Shown here: piece after piece, positions 24,248 through 36,339 of the stretch | Layout of the letters: the number at the start of each line of letters is the position of its first letter | Position numbering within the stretch: the stretch's first letter is position 1 | Assembly: GCA_050084515.1 (NCBI GenBank) | Contig: CM114271.1 | Location: forward strand, 5,704,001 to 5,768,000 | Direction of reading: 5' to 3' | From: Blasia pusilla | Taxonomy: Eukaryota; Marchantiophyta; Marchantiopsida; Blasiales | DNA length: 64,000 nt | The notes under the pieces: generated by a model | What the model was told of the DNA's origin: nothing | What the model saw: the letters and a program-made list of their open reading frames with translations, nothing else | Database searches by the model: none | Made by a program: the position numbers and the translations under genes

Positions 24248-27200
24248 ATGATGGCACCGTTGCACCACCACTACGCGTACCCGAAGTGCTTCCTGGCGAC
24301 CATCGTCGTGCTGCTCGCAGTCCAGAGATTGATCGTCTCCGAATCCGGGGTGCCAGATTCAGGCAGCCCCGATCTGCAGCGCGTCCGCATGATGGATCCG
24401 CGCGAAGAATCGCCGCATCGGCCGCTGGTGGTCAGCCCATGGCCGAGACAATCTGCCGGAAGGCGGAGATTGAAGCAGCAGGAGGGAGGATCGGGAGCAG
24501 TCGTATCGCAGTGGAAGTACGACGGCTTGCTAGCTTCCGACGGATCGATATCAACTGCGCAACTCCTGAAGGAACCAGACCATTTCGCTGCGGGCTCCGC
24601 TTCTTCGCTGAACACGGACGAAGAGCAGAAATCCAGGAGCTCAGAAGTTGTCAGCGGCAGAAGCAGCAATAGCAGCAGCGAACAGAACACGCATCCTCCT
24701 CTTTGTCCTGCGACGTTGAGAGATCTGGTTCCGTGCTCCAGCTCCGCCGCCTCCGGCCATCTTTACGGGCGCAATTGCAGCAGAGGAAGAGGACGGCAAC
24801 GCTGCGCGATTCCTGCCCCTGCGAACTACGGGCGCCAATTCAAATGGCCCTCGAGCAAGAACCAGGTCACTGAAACGCATGTTGGACGTTTTTCCAACAG
24901 CTTCGAGAATCCGGAAGTGGATGCCGATGCTCACGCATTTCTCGCATTTGACGTTTGCTTTTTCACCGCGAAACTGCTAGAGAGCGAGATCCACTCTCGA
25001 GTGTTTGGGATGCATCGTCGCACATTGGTTGGAACTCGCAAGGTTCCTAATTCTTGACCGACCAATATCAAACCAGAGAGAGAGAGAGAGAGAGATTGAT
25101 TGATTCTGAGGTGCGGATTGTTCCTGTCTGCGAATTTTCAGGTGCGGATTCCCAACGTGCCGAACGTGCCACTGCTGCGGAGCAAAGAGTGGCAAGCATG
25201 GTTGCGATTCCGGGGCAGCACGGCGGAATTCGTAGCGGGAGAACCGCATTTCCCCAATGGTACCAGCGAGCATTTTGACGACCTCGAACTGGTTCTTCTC
25301 TCCCTCTCTCGTCCATCCTTCTTCCACCACACACACAGCCTTCGACCTCACTTTTCTTGCTAAGTCGGAATCATTGAGCGGACCTCGAACCGGTTCTTCT
25401 CTTCCTCTCTCGTCCATACTTCTTCCACCACACACACACACACACACAGCCTTCGACCTCATTTTCCTTGAAAGTCTGAATGATAGAGCGGACGTAATGG
25501 TGTAGCGAACGTCCGTGCCATGTTACATAAGTTATTCTATCAATATTTTAAAAAGGTAATTATCTCGTTACTAACGATCTAATTCATCTTTAAAAAGTTT
25601 CCATCATCATTTAAAATAGATAATTACCTCGTTACTAACGATTTAATTCATCTTTAAAAATTCTGTCATTATTTTAAATACGTAATCGTCATTAAGTGTT
25701 AGTCGGAGCTGGGGATATATTTATTTTTCTTTGTTGTCTCTTTTTTATTTTTTAATTCACTATGTCACAAGAGTCAACAAAAGACAGGTGTGAACACATG
25801 TGTCAGAAGTCCTTAAAAGACCGGTGTCAACACACGGAGGAGATTTTTTTAATTATATTGATTGGGTTTCTCAAACCTAATTTTCTTTTAATAATATAAA
25901 GAATTTTTTCATTGCTAATAATTTAATTCATCTTCAAAAATTTCAAGTGAGAAAATTGAACCACGGGAGGTGTTTGAAAACAAAAGGCGCTATGTTTAAT
26001 AACATAGATCTTTGTATGGCAATAGAGATGTTTTGTTCCTAGAGACTCTCTACTTCGACAAACTCGTAGGCCCACAAGTTTCTAAAAAGTGGGAGGACAT
26101 TGCACGATCAATGTTGAAATTAGTTATGCTTTTGTTAAGAAAAAAGTTTAAAAGTGCAGATGGGAATCACTCGTTTAGAGTAGTATTTTCTTTTCTTGTG
26201 GGCTTTGGGAAAACGAAGCATAAATTAGAAAAGAAAAATGGGGAAATTATTCACGAGCCATTTAGGTATATGACCTAGAAGATGATTATAGACCCGGAGG
26301 AGCGTAAAGAGACCACTGAATTTTCAGCTGTATTGCATCATTCTTGCGATATGGGACTATCGAGATTAGATTGAATGCCCTTTGATTGAAGGTCTATGAC
26401 ATTTAATGAAAAAACTCCTCTGCCATCACTTTTGGAAACTCGAGTAGTAATTGTAACCGTTATTCTTCTTGTGTGTGTGTGCAAGGGCGTATTGACTGAT
26501 ATGCACAAATTTCTTTTATATACTACAATGGTCATACGACACGGTGTGCACACGTCATTAATATCTACTCGTTTCAACTCTTTGTAAACAAGCACACACG
26601 GACCACTTCGTTGTGGAATTAAATTATTTCTCCTGAATTAATTTCACTATATTACAATCATAGAAATATTGTCCAAACCCTTACAAGATGAAGAATTTCG
26701 AGAAAGCAACTCCCAAATCTTGTAAGATGTTACATCTCACCTCCCACCAAGCCAACATGACAACCACCCAACACCCCATTTTATGCAGCCCACTGCACCC
26801 TCTTGGCCTAGAGTCTCTCGGGGAGAGAGAAAGGGTGATGCCCTTTCATTGTGAGCATTCCAGTCCATTCAACTCTGAGACAACAGGGGAGATCGTCTAC
26901 TGGGATTCATGAAGGCCTCTGGAGTGAGTCTGAAGGAGCGTCGAAGTTTCACACTCACAAAGAAGTGTTGTGAGCGATGGTACTGATGCTTTGTTCATGT
27001 CCCATGGCAGATGGTGCCAGAGCTACGCTTGGGGAAGCGAGTGAGGGTTGTTCTGGACATGGGCTGTGGAGCGGGCAATGTAGCAGCTGCTCTGGAAATG
27101 CGAGGTATAATCACGCTGTCGGTGGCTGGAGAGGGATCGCCAGCCAATGGAGTGCAGCTGGTGCTGGAGAGAGGATATCCAGGCCTCATTCAGGCGCTGG

Positions 27201-30055
27201 ACAGGCACCGATTGCCTTATCCCAGTCAAGCGTTTGATCTTCTTCATTGTGCAGCATGTGACGTTCCATGGGAGAGTGATGGTAAAAAATCGTATTGTCC
27301 CCTTTCCCTGAGTCCAAGTGTGAACTGATGGTTAGATAGCTCGGACCTCAAAGAGAGGGATTATTGGATCACTCGATCATTAATTCCATAGTAATCCACC
27401 GGTACCAAATGTTATAACCCTATACCCCGGAAAGCCTAGATAGCCTGGAGATCAAATAGACGAGTTGGAATACTCGATCATAAATTCCATGGCAATTTAC
27501 AAAGACCAATTATTATCACCTGTTCCCCAGAAAACCTCCATAGCCTGGGGATCAAAGAGGGAGTTCGGACCGCTGGATTATCAATTCCAATAGTTTTTAC
27601 CTCTTACCTAAAAGACATGCGAGTGCAGTGGTATTGAGGACATCCCAAATCCAGAAGCTTGGAGAGAGAAGGTGTCCAGGAGTCAAGTCATCTCCCAGGT
27701 TCAACAAAGCTCTTAGTTGCATTATGTTTCGTGTGAACACATGAGTAAAGAGTTCCACTGTCTGTAGAAACGGAAGAGTGTAGTGAAATACGTTTGGAAG
27801 GCACTCCACCTAACAAGAAGCGGCGATGAACACAGGAGTAATTGTTCGGCGCTCTTAATTGCTGGGTTTCTGTTCTGGTACGCCACACTCGAAGAATTAC
27901 AAGGAAAGCTGGGACATTCGTATCTACTCACACCAGACTACTGCAATGCAGGTGGGTTGATGCTGCTAGAGGCAGATCGCATTCTACGTGCAGGAGGATT
28001 CTTTGTGTGGGTTGACCCTTCAGAAGCTGGAGCTGGTATGAAAAGTACACACCAGCCATGCTTCTACTTGACCATAAACTTTTTTAATTTGGAACTGGCA
28101 CTTTCATTGTGGGTGAATTTATCAGAAGCCCAGGAAGCTGCAATGGAAAGATTAACCCTGATTGTCTAATGGGAATTGATTTCGATGACTGACACGGGCA
28201 TTTTTTACATGAAACTTGTCGCTGTGTCCTTGTGATTTGCCTGATTTCTGCTTGCGGCATCTACAGTAGAAATGAGCTGCAAATAGCCCTCCATTTTCGT
28301 TAGTTAGTCCCTGTCCAATAAGAGATAGCTTTGTATCACCACTCCAAACCCTGGATTCTCTACAACAGGAATGGCGAATCTAGCAAAGCAAATGTGCTGG
28401 GAGATGATTGGAAGACAAGGTAGAGTTTCCGTTTGGCAGAAGCCCACCAATCAAACGTGCTATTCGCTACTCCCTCTGCCAACTCTATCCATGTGTAATG
28501 ACTCAATGTCACCTGATACTTCCTGGTAAGCGTCTAATTCAATCCCGTCCTTATAGCTGGATGTGAAATAACAATTGCTTCCGCTGAAGATTGCCCTTCC
28601 AAAATGCATTCTGTATGCCAACTGTCACATGCAAATGGTTTTCATAATTGGTGGCCTCCAAATCAATGAGTTACATGTTCTGCAGGAATGTTCCATTACA
28701 AAATTGCCTTTTTGGCTTCCCAGAGTCAGGTGCAGCCATCACCGATGCTTGGCCCATGAGACTTGACTCTCCACCACCAAGACTGAAGAAAGTGCCTGCT
28801 GCAGGACTACGACGAGCCAAGGCAGAGGTCTACAAGGCAGATCTAAACTATTGGAAGCACATCCTTGACTTTTATGTGCGGGATTTCGGTGACACCCGGG
28901 TCCATGACATCCGTAACGTCCTTGACATGAACGCCGGCTATGGCGGGTACAGACCTACCTCCAGTTCTTGAGAGATATTTAGAGTCCGACCAGCAGTGGT
29001 TCCAGTAAACTACAGAGTGCAAAGTGGATAAGAGGTCCATTTTGGTATCCCTGCTATCACTATTTCAGAATCTTTGACATGTATTCGGCCAATCCACCTT
29101 GTTAGCTTTCTTCTCACCGTCTTTTCGAGGGATAAATAATGTTATTGTTGTTGATGTTATTTCCTCTGGAGACATCATAATACTCACAATCTCATCTCCT
29201 GAGTTGCAGGTTTGCAGCTGCTGTTTCGTTGATGAAGCCAGCCCTGCAGTGGTGGGTGTTGAATGTCGTGCCTATCGACAAGCCTGATCGGATTGCTGTC
29301 ATTTTTGATAGAGGTCTCCTCGGAGTGTACCATGACTGGTCTGCCATCCATCTCTATTCCCAGTGCTGCAAACTCCGAAACAAACTTTTGTGTCCATCTT
29401 CTAGTAGAGGTCTTGTCCCTAGTCACCTTAAAAGGATATTCAAAACAGGCAGATACTTGAGGATGATTGACTACTGAATTCGTCCAACTAATGACACGCC
29501 AACAGGTCATGTTGGCGTGTCATTAGTTGGAGGAAGAAGAGGAATGTAGTAACTAATGTTTTGGCACGTTACTTGGTGATCAAAACAGGTGCGAGGCCCT
29601 GGATCTTCATCCCAGATCGTTTGACTTAGTACATTCATCTGGACTTTTCTCTTCTAAACGGAGGTAAGCTAAATCCAATTCATGGAGATCTGGCCAAACA
29701 GAAAGTACTCACATAGGAGAGTAGACCAGTTACTGACGCACACAATTCCAACGGAAAGGTACCAGTGAACAGCGTACAATATTGTGGTATCTCTCCAAGT
29801 GGTTCTTGTCAGGATGTTCCTCATTTCTATGGTACTGTTTGCAGCAGCTGCAGGATGGTGGACATAGTCCAGGAGATGGACCGCTTGTTACGACCAGGGG
29901 GGTTCGCCCTGATTCGAGACCAGAGGCGGGTGCTACTCCGAGTCCAAATTATTGCCTCAACTTTTCACTGGAAGACATCAATAGATAACACTGAGAGTGG
30001 ACCTGAAGGAAAAGATAAGGTGCTCAATTGCCAAAAGAGATTCTGGCAAAGTTAG
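24248..30055 (+). CDS. QUASIMODO2-like DUF248 methyltransferase (Golgi), ten exons
   Basis: Plant 'probable methyltransferase PMT' family: type II Golgi membrane proteins, SAM-dependent, linked in Arabidopsis QUA2 to pectin and cell adhesion. Proposed exons are 24248-24865, 25142-25291, 27011-27281, 27952-28035, 28126-28149, 28369-28525, 28686-28946, 29210-29338, 29589-29663 and 29848-30055, giving about 658 codons. Exon 1 has an N-terminal hydrophobic anchor (FLATIVVLLAVQRLIV), then PLCPATLRDLVPC and RCAIPAPANYGRQFKWP. Exon 3 carries SAM motif VVLDMGCGAGNVAAAL and LERGYPGLIQAL; exon 4 RILRAGGFFVW; exon 6 KQMCWEMI and WQKPTNQTCY; exon 7 WPMRLDSPPPRL and IRNVLDMNAGYGG; exon 8 WWVLNVVPIDKPD and DRGLLGVYHDW; exon 9 HPRSFDLVHSSGLFS; exon 10 EMDRLLRPGGFALIRD. 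Phases agree at every junction except exon 5/6, where the donor is GA instead of GT. The exon 1, 2 and 8 donors (GTCACT, GTTCTT, GTCTGC) are weak. Expressed gene or recent pseudogene is undecided. Confidence 0.9.
25280..25495 (+). repeat. Tandem duplication (101 bp) spanning the exon 2 end
   Basis: GACCTCGAACTGGTTCTTC at 25280 recurs as GACCTCGAACCGGTTCTTC at 25381. Both are followed by CTCTCTCGTCCAT, TTCTTCCACCACACACA, GCCTTCGACCTCA and a GAGCGGAC-like end. The CA run is longer in copy two. The first copy holds the last exon 2 codons and the inferred donor at 25292, so the duplication copied that splice site into intron 2. Confidence 0.9.
25558..25690. repeat. 64-bp tandem duplication in intron 2
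   Basis: AATTATCTCGTTACTAACGA at 25558 recurs as AATTACCTCGTTACTAACGA at 25622, and both run on through AATTCATCTTTAAAAA. A partial third piece (TAATTTAATTCATCTTCAAAAA) is near 25918. The rest of this 1.7-kb intron (25292-27010) is AT-rich. Segments around 25740-25900 (GTGTCAACACACGGAGGA) resemble 22440-22480, so a non-autonomous element probably inserted here. Confidence 0.85.
29483..29531. repeat. Perfect 22-bp hairpin in methyltransferase intron 8
   Basis: TCCAACTAATGACACGCC begins a 22-base arm (29483-29504). After 5 bases (GGTCA) its exact reverse complement follows (29510-29531). It lies in the intron between exons 8 and 9, 144 bases after the exon 8 end. The perfect match suggests a recent foldback event or a selected RNA hairpin. 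Confidence 0.95.
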
Positions 30056-30584
30056 GATAGAAAAGGGAACGGCATGCCTTGCAGGGTGAAGGAGAGTAAA
30101 AATTCTCACTTGAAGTTGGCCCTCTCGATATATGTCCTTCTACCTGGGCATACATGCACAAAATCCGAACTATAACATTAAGATGGAAATATATATTCCT
30201 TTGCTTTCCGACAGTTCTTGAAAGAACTGGGGCCTCCCCCTATTTCTGATGAGTACTCCCTGCATTCTTGCTCTTATCCAACAGGTGCAAACCCTCCCCT
30301 ACATTCTTGACTTTGATCCAATATAAGGCAAACTTCCCCAAGCCGGACATCTGCTTCTCACAGAGGTAGTTTCAACAATATCTGTCGTTCAGTCAAGACA
30401 AATTCGCTGGGAAAGAAAAGGTTAACAATTAACTTCTTTTGCAAACCAATTATGAATGCAAACCGGTTATGAAATTGGATCCTACCCGCCGGAGAAGATG
30501 GACCTACTAGAACTGGAGAAAAGCATGGTTATAAATTGCCGAAAAATGTTCAAACAAACCTCAATGATATGTGGCCACACAAGA

Positions 30585-30660
30585 TTAACAATTTCTGGCT
30601 ACGTGAATCAATGATTTGTGTGGCCACAAATCATTGACTCATGCAGCCAGAAATTGTTAA
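30585..30660. repeat. Large near-perfect palindrome between two convergent genes
   Basis: Two 36-base arms (30585-30620 and 30625-30660) separated by 4 bases pair at 33 of 36 positions. The outer part is TTAACAATTTCTGGCT and the inner part ATGATTTGTG. It sits 530 bases after the methyltransferase stop codon and 360 bases before the ATG18 stop codon. Its centre and a site 47 bases to the left both contain TGTGGCCACA-like sequence. It could be a foldback element or a 3'-end structure shared by both genes. A possible polyadenylation signal AATAAA lies at 30819 on the plus strand. Confidence 0.93.
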
Positions 30661-31018
30661 CCAAATTATATTCACAATGTCTAATCACCACCTTGCCATC
30701 TGTTCATTGCCTGCACTTACTAAGCTCACTCCACAACTACTGAATGTCTGATCCATATTCTAGTTTCGTTCCACTGGGTTAAACATTCCACTCCCAGACA
30801 GGTCTGATACAAATATACAATAAACTGGTATATACATGTGAGTGAGTGATTCCAACATGGCAGTGACATCTCCGGGCACTACTATACCCCACAACCCTAG
30901 AATAATAGGACAAGTCTTTCAAGCTATCTAGCCCTGTTAAGAAATATGCCTTTCCCACTAGTCTCTGCACTGGCTTATGTGATCATATCGTCCACCATGG
31001 GTAAGCTTCTATTCGGCA

Positions 31019-33341
31019 TTACAAAGCTGCCTCTTCCTCTGGTCTCATGAACTTGGTATATTCCTGCTGCTGCATTTCACCACCTTGGACTGGATCAAAT
31101 GCACATTTATAGAAACTGCAAAGACAAGGTACCACTGTCAGTATTTGTTCAGAGTCCAATTTGTTACAAAATTATCATCTCCACCATCCTGACTCAACAC
31201 GCACACTGATTCTTCTCAGAATGCTGCAATGTAGTAAAGTCTGTTAACAATATGTCCTCTTTTGAGATGTATACGACAGCATAGACCACTCTTTGAGAAG
31301 AAAGTCATACCTGCCATCTGAGCCAACAATGATAAGCGTGTCTTTCTGAGGTCCAAATGCCACAATGGCCTTTGTCTCTTCAGGGAGCCGATACTGGGCA
31401 AATGACCATTCTGAACTGAAGTACTTTGGCAGAACTCCTGAGTAGAAGTACATGAAACATGTGTTAGACCATTTCGCACATGAGGTATTCTTGACTGCTC
31501 TACTCCACAGCAGGTGGAAAGTGGTCATATAGATGAGGGTGTTATGGGCATTTCCAGAACAAGATGTCTTCCAAAACTGAACGAACAAGACAAGACCACA
31601 ACAGGGTAGATATGAGCTGTTGAATGGCACCTTTCATGAATGAAAACGAAGAGCCAGGATTTCCAGTGGCAAGTGGGCTGGATCCTGCCACTGGGCTTCC
31701 ACTTCCATTGCCATTCCCATTTCCAATCATAGGAGCTTTTGCATTCACTGGAGTTGCTGAAATTTTGTTCCCAGGAATGAATTTGTTCTTAGTATTTCCC
31801 TGCACATCTGCCTGGGTATCTGTACCTCGCAAGTCATCAGTACTGGCACCTGACCGCAGACTGAACACGTGAACAGTTCCTTTATCGCTTGAAAGAGCCA
31901 GCCATGAGGCGTTGGAAGAGAAAGCAAGACTATAAATCTCAGCTCTATCTGCACCTCGTCGCAGCTGCATAATAATAGTCCCAAGTCTGGGTCAGGAACA
32001 TGAAATGATACGCCCTAATTGATTCACCCATCTTGCATCTTACAGGCAAACTGCCCTAAATCACCCAAGTACTTTCTAATGATGCAGAATTGTGAATCAA
32101 CTGTGCAGGAGCTGCGTGTTTCTCTTGAGGCATAGTGTGAATGCCCTCAAGAGTCTCCTGATTCCAGTGGACAGTCGGTACTCAACGAAAGATGTAATAT
32201 GAATGAAGGTGATACCTCCAGACAGTATCTTCAAAACATATGATCTAACCCTCAGGACGGATCTCATGAGAAGTCAGATGAACACTCAGAGAGACACATA
32301 AAGGGAGAGGGGATTCAAGAAAACACAGAACCTCCTTTAGAAAACTTGCGATCAAACGCCTGTTTCTAGATAAATTTCTAGGGTTCGAATCGATTTTCAA
32401 CAAGTATGGTACAGACGGCATGCTCGACAACATGTGACGATACTGAAGAAACACTCACCTCCTGCAGCCGAGTGCCATCCAGTGTGTTAAAAACACGGAT
32501 CAAAGTGCCTTTAATGCTGGCGGTTGCAAGAATACGGCCATCCCATGTAAGTGCGAAGCAAGCCAAATGGGTTTCGTGGGCTGGGATAAACTTGGTCTTC
32601 TTCATCCCGTAATGCTCGACTCGCACCTGCCCTCGATGTAGACCTGGGCACGCAAGTACAGAAGGTGTAGAAGCCGGGGAAAGAGCACACAGACCCTTGG
32701 GATTTACCATGGTCTCAATTTGATGTAGCAGCTTCAAATCCGCGAAATTGTAAACATAGATCTTGTGTTCCAAAACCACCACAATCCGGTCCCGTCGTAG
32801 TCGAACAGCGCGTATATCCGACCGGAAAGACAATTCCCCTATACAGCGGCTTTGATGATCATCCCAGATCATGACCTTATTAGGAGGGTAACGGGGAGTG
32901 CTGCCGCCCCCGACAATGGCCAAAATATTGCATCGAAAAAGCATTTCCACCAGTCCGATTCCTCCATTTTTGAACTCTCGGCGAAAAGTTTCCTTGAAAG
33001 GTTCACAATTGTAGATACGGAAACCAGTGTCAGTCCCACAAGCGAAAGCATCCGTAGTCCTGATTGAAACCCACGGACAGGAGATTATTGTTCTGCGCAA
33101 CTGGTTCCCCGTCAACGACAGGAGGTGCTGTGGAGATCACTGCAGAGGGAACGGGAGGTTTGATACCGGCGGTGGCAGTTGCAGTGGCTTTGGCAGCACT
33201 CGGAGAAGTTGGTTGGTAAGGATCACTGGACGTCGGCGACCAGAAAGAAGGGTTCGAGTAACCAGAGAGCGGACTCGAAGGCAGGGATGCACTGTCAGGT
33301 ATCGTAATTATGGTCGGTAATTTCGGAGATACAACTGCCAT
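31019..33341 (-). CDS. ATG18: ATG18/WIPI-type WD40 autophagy protein, four exons, one-base frameshift
   Basis: PROPPIN beta-propeller that binds PI3P on the forming autophagosome and helps recruit ATG2. Exons are 33341-32459, 31964-31631, 31437-31311 and 31115-31019; donors are GTGAGT, GTGCCA and GTATGA and all acceptors are CAG. The N-terminus is Pro/Ser/Ala-rich (about 85 residues), then [87 protein letters not shown] and [20 protein letters not shown]. The lipid-binding LRRG motif begins exon 2, followed by [30 protein letters not shown] and a variable Gly/Asn/Ser linker. Exons 3-4 give the last blade, ending [10 protein letters not shown]. An extra base at 33044 shifts the frame between DYGCF and ACGTDTGF. 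Without it all exon phases fit and the product is about 479 residues. It is closest to the plant ATG18a group. The paralogue letter is not certain. Confidence 0.94.
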
Positions 33342-34640
33342 TTAGAGCAAACAAGCTGATGCCAGGAAGAGTTCCATACACCGAAAAGAATTCCAACTCC
33401 GATGCAGAAACACCGGCTCCCTCTAATCCCCTCCCAACACAACGGGAAATGTCCCCCCCCCCCTCAACTCAACCTGCTCCCTTCCTCCCTACTCTACCCT
33501 ACTTATCACTCACTCGACCAAATAAACCAGTTCCTCGTGCTTCTCCTTCTTCCGGCGAAATCCGCCTTCTTGTGCACCTCCTCTGCCCCTTCCCTTCACC
33601 TTCGCCGATTCGATCTCAACAGCGAAAACTCCACGATCCCCAGTCCTTAGTCCTCGACTGCCGCAAAGGCCGAAACCCTCCCCCCCCCCCCGCCCCCCTC
33701 CAATCCGCTGCGCCACCACCACCACCACAACCATAGACAGTAGACCCAAGCGCACTTCCCTCTCCCCCTCTATCTCTCTCTATCTCTCTCTTTTGTGTGT
33801 CCCAATTCATGCAACGCACAATGAACCACCTCAACCCCCGGAAATACCACCACCACCACACCCCCAATCTACACTGTGCTGCTGCAGTCGCCAATTTGTT
33901 CCTCCGTACTCTCGCTCGCTTTTCCTCGACAGCGATCAGGTGACAGAAACGACCCTTCCTCCTTCCCCTCCTCCCACCCCCTCTTGTCTGTCTCACTCCG
34001 GAGCTTCCTCCACTCCCCTGCTCCTCGCTCTCTTCTGTGTTCCGTTTCTCCAGTGATGTCCGCTGTCCCCCCGGTGGACGGATGGAGACGGACTTCCTCT
34101 TTTCTGTTCTTTCCTGTTCTTTCCTTTGCTTTCCTTTCCCTCCTTTCCTTTTCTTTCCTTCCCTGTTCGCGTCTGCCTTCGGTTACCGGGCAGCTCCTCT
34201 CGCCAGACCTTTCCTCTCTTTTTTTGTTGTTGTTGTGTGTTTCGTTTCGGTCACCGGGCAGCTCCTCTCGTCGTGAGTGTGGGGGTGGGGGGGAAAGAGC
34301 GCCCGTTACAGGAGCCACGTCATCAACGGACGCAACCACGCACGAGCGCTCGGGTACTGGAAGGGTATGGGCGCTACGATCGGAGTTATCGACGGCACAC
34401 GTGGAGGCTCTCGCGCTTCATCACAGCGGCCGCCTCATCCCCGATTCCCCGCGCTGGGAGAGGAGCAGGAGAGAGACGGCGTAGCAGCAGCAGCAGCAGT
34501 AGTAGTGCGTGAGACAGCGTTGCCTACCGTCAGTCCTCACATCCACGTTTCTTTCCCGTCACGGCGCAGGCGCAGCTTGTCTCGAACGGCGCTCCCCTGT
34601 CCGGAGAGGAGGTGAGCTCTCACGAGAGTACGTTCGACGC
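33342..34640 (-). promoter_or_regulatory. ATG18 upstream region: CT-rich, C-rich and GC-rich
   Basis: Directly upstream of the ATG18 start codon is pyrimidine-rich plus-strand DNA. It has C runs (33451-33460, 33679-33697), CT microsatellite (33770-33791) and many CTTCC/CCTTT blocks up to 34170. CGGGCAGCTCCTCTCG occurs twice, near 34187 and 34256. This looks like promoter and 5' UTR. The long frames seen in it (up to 202 codons) are low-complexity and I do not accept them as genes. Confidence 0.5.
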
Positions 34641-36240
34641 TAGCTAAAAACCGATTAGCATTTTAGTGTACACTAGTCACATAAATTTTAAATTTTAAAA
34701 AATATTCATTATCTAAATTAAAATTAAATTAATTCTAACATCGATTAAAGTCGCTCCTCACCTTCCGACTCAACTAAACCCATTTCTCTTCCCCATTTCA
34801 AGAACCATTATCTCATTTCCAAAATAATCTCCAAAATTAAAATCCTTTTCGAATTTTCAACTTCTACTTTTCCTTCCAAAAATACTGCTCTCCCAAAACC
34901 CACAATTTTATTAGATTCACTTTCCCAATCCAAATCGTTACCCCTAAAAAATTCTTAAATATTATTCTATTTTGAAACATAAGGTAAAATCCGCTATTAT
35001 AATGACAAGAAAAACTAACAGTTTCTTCTCCCTCTGACTTCACTCCAACTAGAGGCGAAAATTAGGGAGTATGGTACCTGAGGAAGGAGTGGTGGCAGTA
35101 GTCACGACGAAAATATGACGGCGTCAAATCTCGCGTTCGCCGGTATCCGACGGAAGAGGATATTCGGAACTTAACGTGTACGTATCCGGTGCTCTTGTAC
35201 CGAATTTTTCCTAGTTACAGCTACACCTACATTAGTTGCAGCTACTCGGAGCGAAAGATAGCGGCACTATCTTGCGTAAGAGGGAAGTTGACTTGGGCGT
35301 GTAAAATTCGTACACATGTTTTTCGTCCACATCTATTCATTTGTTCGTGTCCTGCACGATTAATATTTTATTAAAAATAGGATCTTTTTAAGATATTTCT
35401 TTGGTTATGAAACTTTTTTAATTTATTTACATTATAGCAAGACTAAATAGTAAAACATTACATTTTTTTCAACCCAAATTTTTAAAAAAATTGCTTAATT
35501 AAAATTTGAAATAATATTTGGACCGGTTATCAATTCGAATTAGCATTCCCCCATATCACAGACTATTCATCCCAAGTTTTGGCATCTTATTAATAATTTC
35601 TTGTTTGGATATTTATTCCTTTCTATGCATGGCAAGTATTTTACATCCTCTCTTGCTTAATATCAAAATTCTTATACAACATTAAATAGAATTTTAAAAA
35701 AATTATTAAAACTACTTCCCATCCCCTAATGAGAGTTTCTTTGTTATTTCTCCTCTACTCTTCTATTAAAAGTTAAAACACTCAAGAAAACACTCGATGA
35801 GAGAGCAATCTTGTATTGAAAATTTTTCATTTTTCATTTTTCCTCCCCTATATTAAATTGAACAGTGTCTCTCATCTCCTTCCCTATTAAAAAATAAATA
35901 TTTTTAGTCTTAATGATAATGAATGAACTAGTAAAAAAAATTATAAAAATGTAAGTTTAAGTGAATCAATCAAAAGAAGGCACATACAATGCTTTTTACC
36001 AAATGTCAAACAAATTGAACTTATAGAATAAGGGATACTTATTTCTTTTCATCTTATCCCCCTTCTCCTCCTTTTGTGTTATACATGGGTTTATCAATGG
36101 GTCCTAGTCGAGGGAGTCTAATCTCTAGTCATGGATTGAGTACATCTCCTCGGATGGTAGTGTTGTTTCCTCAAGTCTAGAGGTAGCCACGATGGAGATA
36201 ATGTCTCTTTTTGGGGACGTGAATACATATGGAGTCGTCA
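34641..36240. other. AT-rich intergenic DNA
   Basis: The GC-rich promoter region ends sharply near 34640 and AT-rich sequence follows. I see no gene, RNA or clear repeat in it. Confidence 0.6.
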
Positions 36241-36339
36241 ACATCGGTTAAGTCAAGCAATTGAGCGTGCACTTTTCACCCATGGTGTCATCCTATTGGA
36301 TAGTACCAAAGGGGTATTTTGTTGGTTAGGCCCTCTAGT

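Noticed and set aside
24865-25057. Exon 1 of the methyltransferase running on to the stop at 25057
   Set aside because: Family similarity breaks at the KNQ codons before GTCACT (24866) and resumes exactly at the CAG acceptor before 25142.
33876-34484. 202-codon plus-strand frame upstream of ATG18
   Set aside because: Low-complexity Ser/Leu/Phe/Pro sequence from pyrimidine-rich DNA, with overlapping open frames on both strands. No family motif.
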